From Glutamicibacter creatinolyticus (lineage in GTDB: Bacteria; Actinomycetota; Actinomycetes; Actinomycetales; Micrococcaceae): a stretch of DNA of 64,000 nucleotides. A program made the translations under genes and the position numbers. The DNA lies in NCBI RefSeq assembly GCF_006094275.1, contig NZ_CP034412.1:434001-498000 (forward strand). The letters run 5' to 3'. The notes below the pieces were generated by a model. The model saw only the letters and a list, made by a program, of their open reading frames with translations, was not told the origin of the DNA and did not search any database. Positions 63,130 through 64,000 of this stretch are shown one piece after another (the first letter of the stretch is position 1; every line of letters begins with the position of its first letter).

Positions 63130-64000
63130 TCAGCTCCAGCGCGAGAGCTGCTCGATTTCCTGGCTGAGGTTCGCCCGGGCGGACGCTTCCCAGCGCTGCA
63201 GGCCCAAGGGGGTGGCGAAGATCTGTTCCTTGTCCAACAACGCCTGCAGGATCTGGGAGCGTCCGGCGGCAAAGTCCTTCTGCGGCAGGTGCGAATATTC
63301 CTCGGCGATCGCCGCGGTGTAGCGCTGGTAGGCGGCCGGTGGCCTGGCCAGCACCTCAAGGTCGGCATCGGAAAACATCTGCCCCAGATAGTCCGCGGCC
63401 TGCGGGCGGTGCGTGGTGGTCAGCAGCACCAGGCGGCGCACCTCGCCCACCGCGCCCGGGGAGATGAGCCCGTAGAGCCGGGCTTCGGCCAGGCGGGCGG
63501 AGTCCTGCTCGTCCTGGGCGGTGCCCCGGTAGACGGCATCGTGGAACCAGGCGGTCAGTTCCAGGATCTGTCGTTCGTCCTGCTCCAGGTCTTCGGGCAT
63601 CAGCTCATCCAGGGCCTCAAGGACCGACAAGAGGTGAACCCGGTCGTGGTATTTGCGGTGCCCCTGGCTCCATGCTGCCAACAGCTCCCTGCCCAGTCCG
63701 GGCACCCCCAGGGTCCGCGCCCAGCGGCGCAGCAGAATTTTGTCGAGCTTCTCGGGACGGTGCCGCCCGGGCACCCGAATCCCGGACGCCACCAGCCGGC
63801 GCACCAGCTCCCCACCCGAAACCGGCTGGGCCCCACTGTCCACCAGCTGCCGGTATCGGCGTTCCGGCACGTCATAGTGGTCACGGTCAAAGGCCCGCTG
63901 CGGCAGGCCGGTACGCCGGGCGAACTCATGCAGTTCCTGCAGCGAATGATCGGAGACCACATGGGAGAACAAGGTCCCATGGGCGGGCCAGAGCGGTGGG
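63130..64000 (-). CDS. DUF4031 plus HD-domain protein (5' end cut by window edge)
   Basis: At least 289 residues; the frame stays open past the right edge, so the true start is outside. The visible N-terminus LWPAHGTLFSHVVSDHSLQE with VPERRYRQLVDSG is a DUF4031 domain, and a predicted metal-dependent HD-type region follows with HDRVHLLSVLEALDEL and LTAWFHDAVYRG. The HD residues (H/HD) suggest phosphohydrolase activity; the substrate is unknown. Convergent with groEL. Confidence 0.88.
   Translation of the reverse strand, partial: PPLWPAHGTLFSHVVSDHSLQELHEFARRTGLPQRAFDRDHYDVPERRYRQLVDSGAQPVSGGELVRRLVASGIRVPGRHRPEKLDKILLRRWARTLGVPGLGRELLAAWSQGHRKYHDRVHLLSVLEALDELMPEDLEQDERQILELTAWFHDAVYRGTAQDEQDSARLAEARLYGLISPGAVGEVRRLVLLTTTHRPQAADYLGQMFSDADLEVLARPPAAYQRYTAAIAEEYSHLPQKDFAAGRSQILQALLDKEQIFATPLGLQRWEASARANLSQEIEQLSRWS

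Overview
The window reads as chromosome of a high-G+C Gram-positive bacterium of the Micrococcaceae (Arthrobacter/Glutamicibacter-like). The 16S rRNA helices, the anti-SD end, the actinobacterial gene order phoU-senX3-regX3-carD-ispDF-cysS-rlmB, and many leaderless genes with a TANNNT box 6-7 nt before the start codon all support this. The family is inferred from sequence memory; no search was run.

Layout. 1-23,100 is mostly housekeeping: the end of a probable FAD-binding protein, tRNA-Ser, a quinone oxidoreductase, cstA with its small YbdD partner, an aldo/keto reductase, a GyrI-like protein, tRNA-Thr, a tmk-holB-secreted hydrolase run, a PLP lyase, gpmA, a DUF4193 protein, two unknown genes, the phosphate control genes phoU/senX3-regX3 (with a PHO box between them), carD, fused ispDF, cysS and rlmB. 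23,100-29,740 is a normal rrn operon with tandem promoters, but a truncated, frameshifted second copy of rlmB sits between two of those promoters. 29,909-41,332 is a selenocysteine island: a selenoprotein formate dehydrogenase (in-frame UGA with a SECIS hairpin), its Fe-S and membrane subunits, selD, a broken IS110-type insertion sequence, tRNA-Sec, selA and selB. It is everything needed to make and insert selenocysteine plus its client enzyme. 41,494-46,299 is a second rRNA cluster whose leader and both spacers are essentially gone, so 16S, 23S and 5S abut. 46,300-64,000 returns to ordinary genes: otsB/otsA, a membrane-anchored DsbA-like protein, tRNA-Thr, an unknown gene, a DUF808 protein, a probable restriction-modification pair, a GNAT acetyltransferase, tRNA-Val, a luciferase-like monooxygenase, a ThrE-type exporter, ung, a DUF3263 protein, a LytR_C protein, groEL under two CIRCE operators, and a DUF4031/HD protein running off the right edge.

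The most unusual points are the spacer-less second rRNA cluster, the rlmB fragment inserted in the promoter region of the first rrn operon, and the placement of the whole selenocysteine island between two directly repeated rRNA clusters. The first two could be real rearrangements or assembly errors at rRNA repeats, and long reads would decide. The two-gene candidate restriction-modification system at 52.3-55.0 kb is the best candidate for an undescribed enzyme pair.
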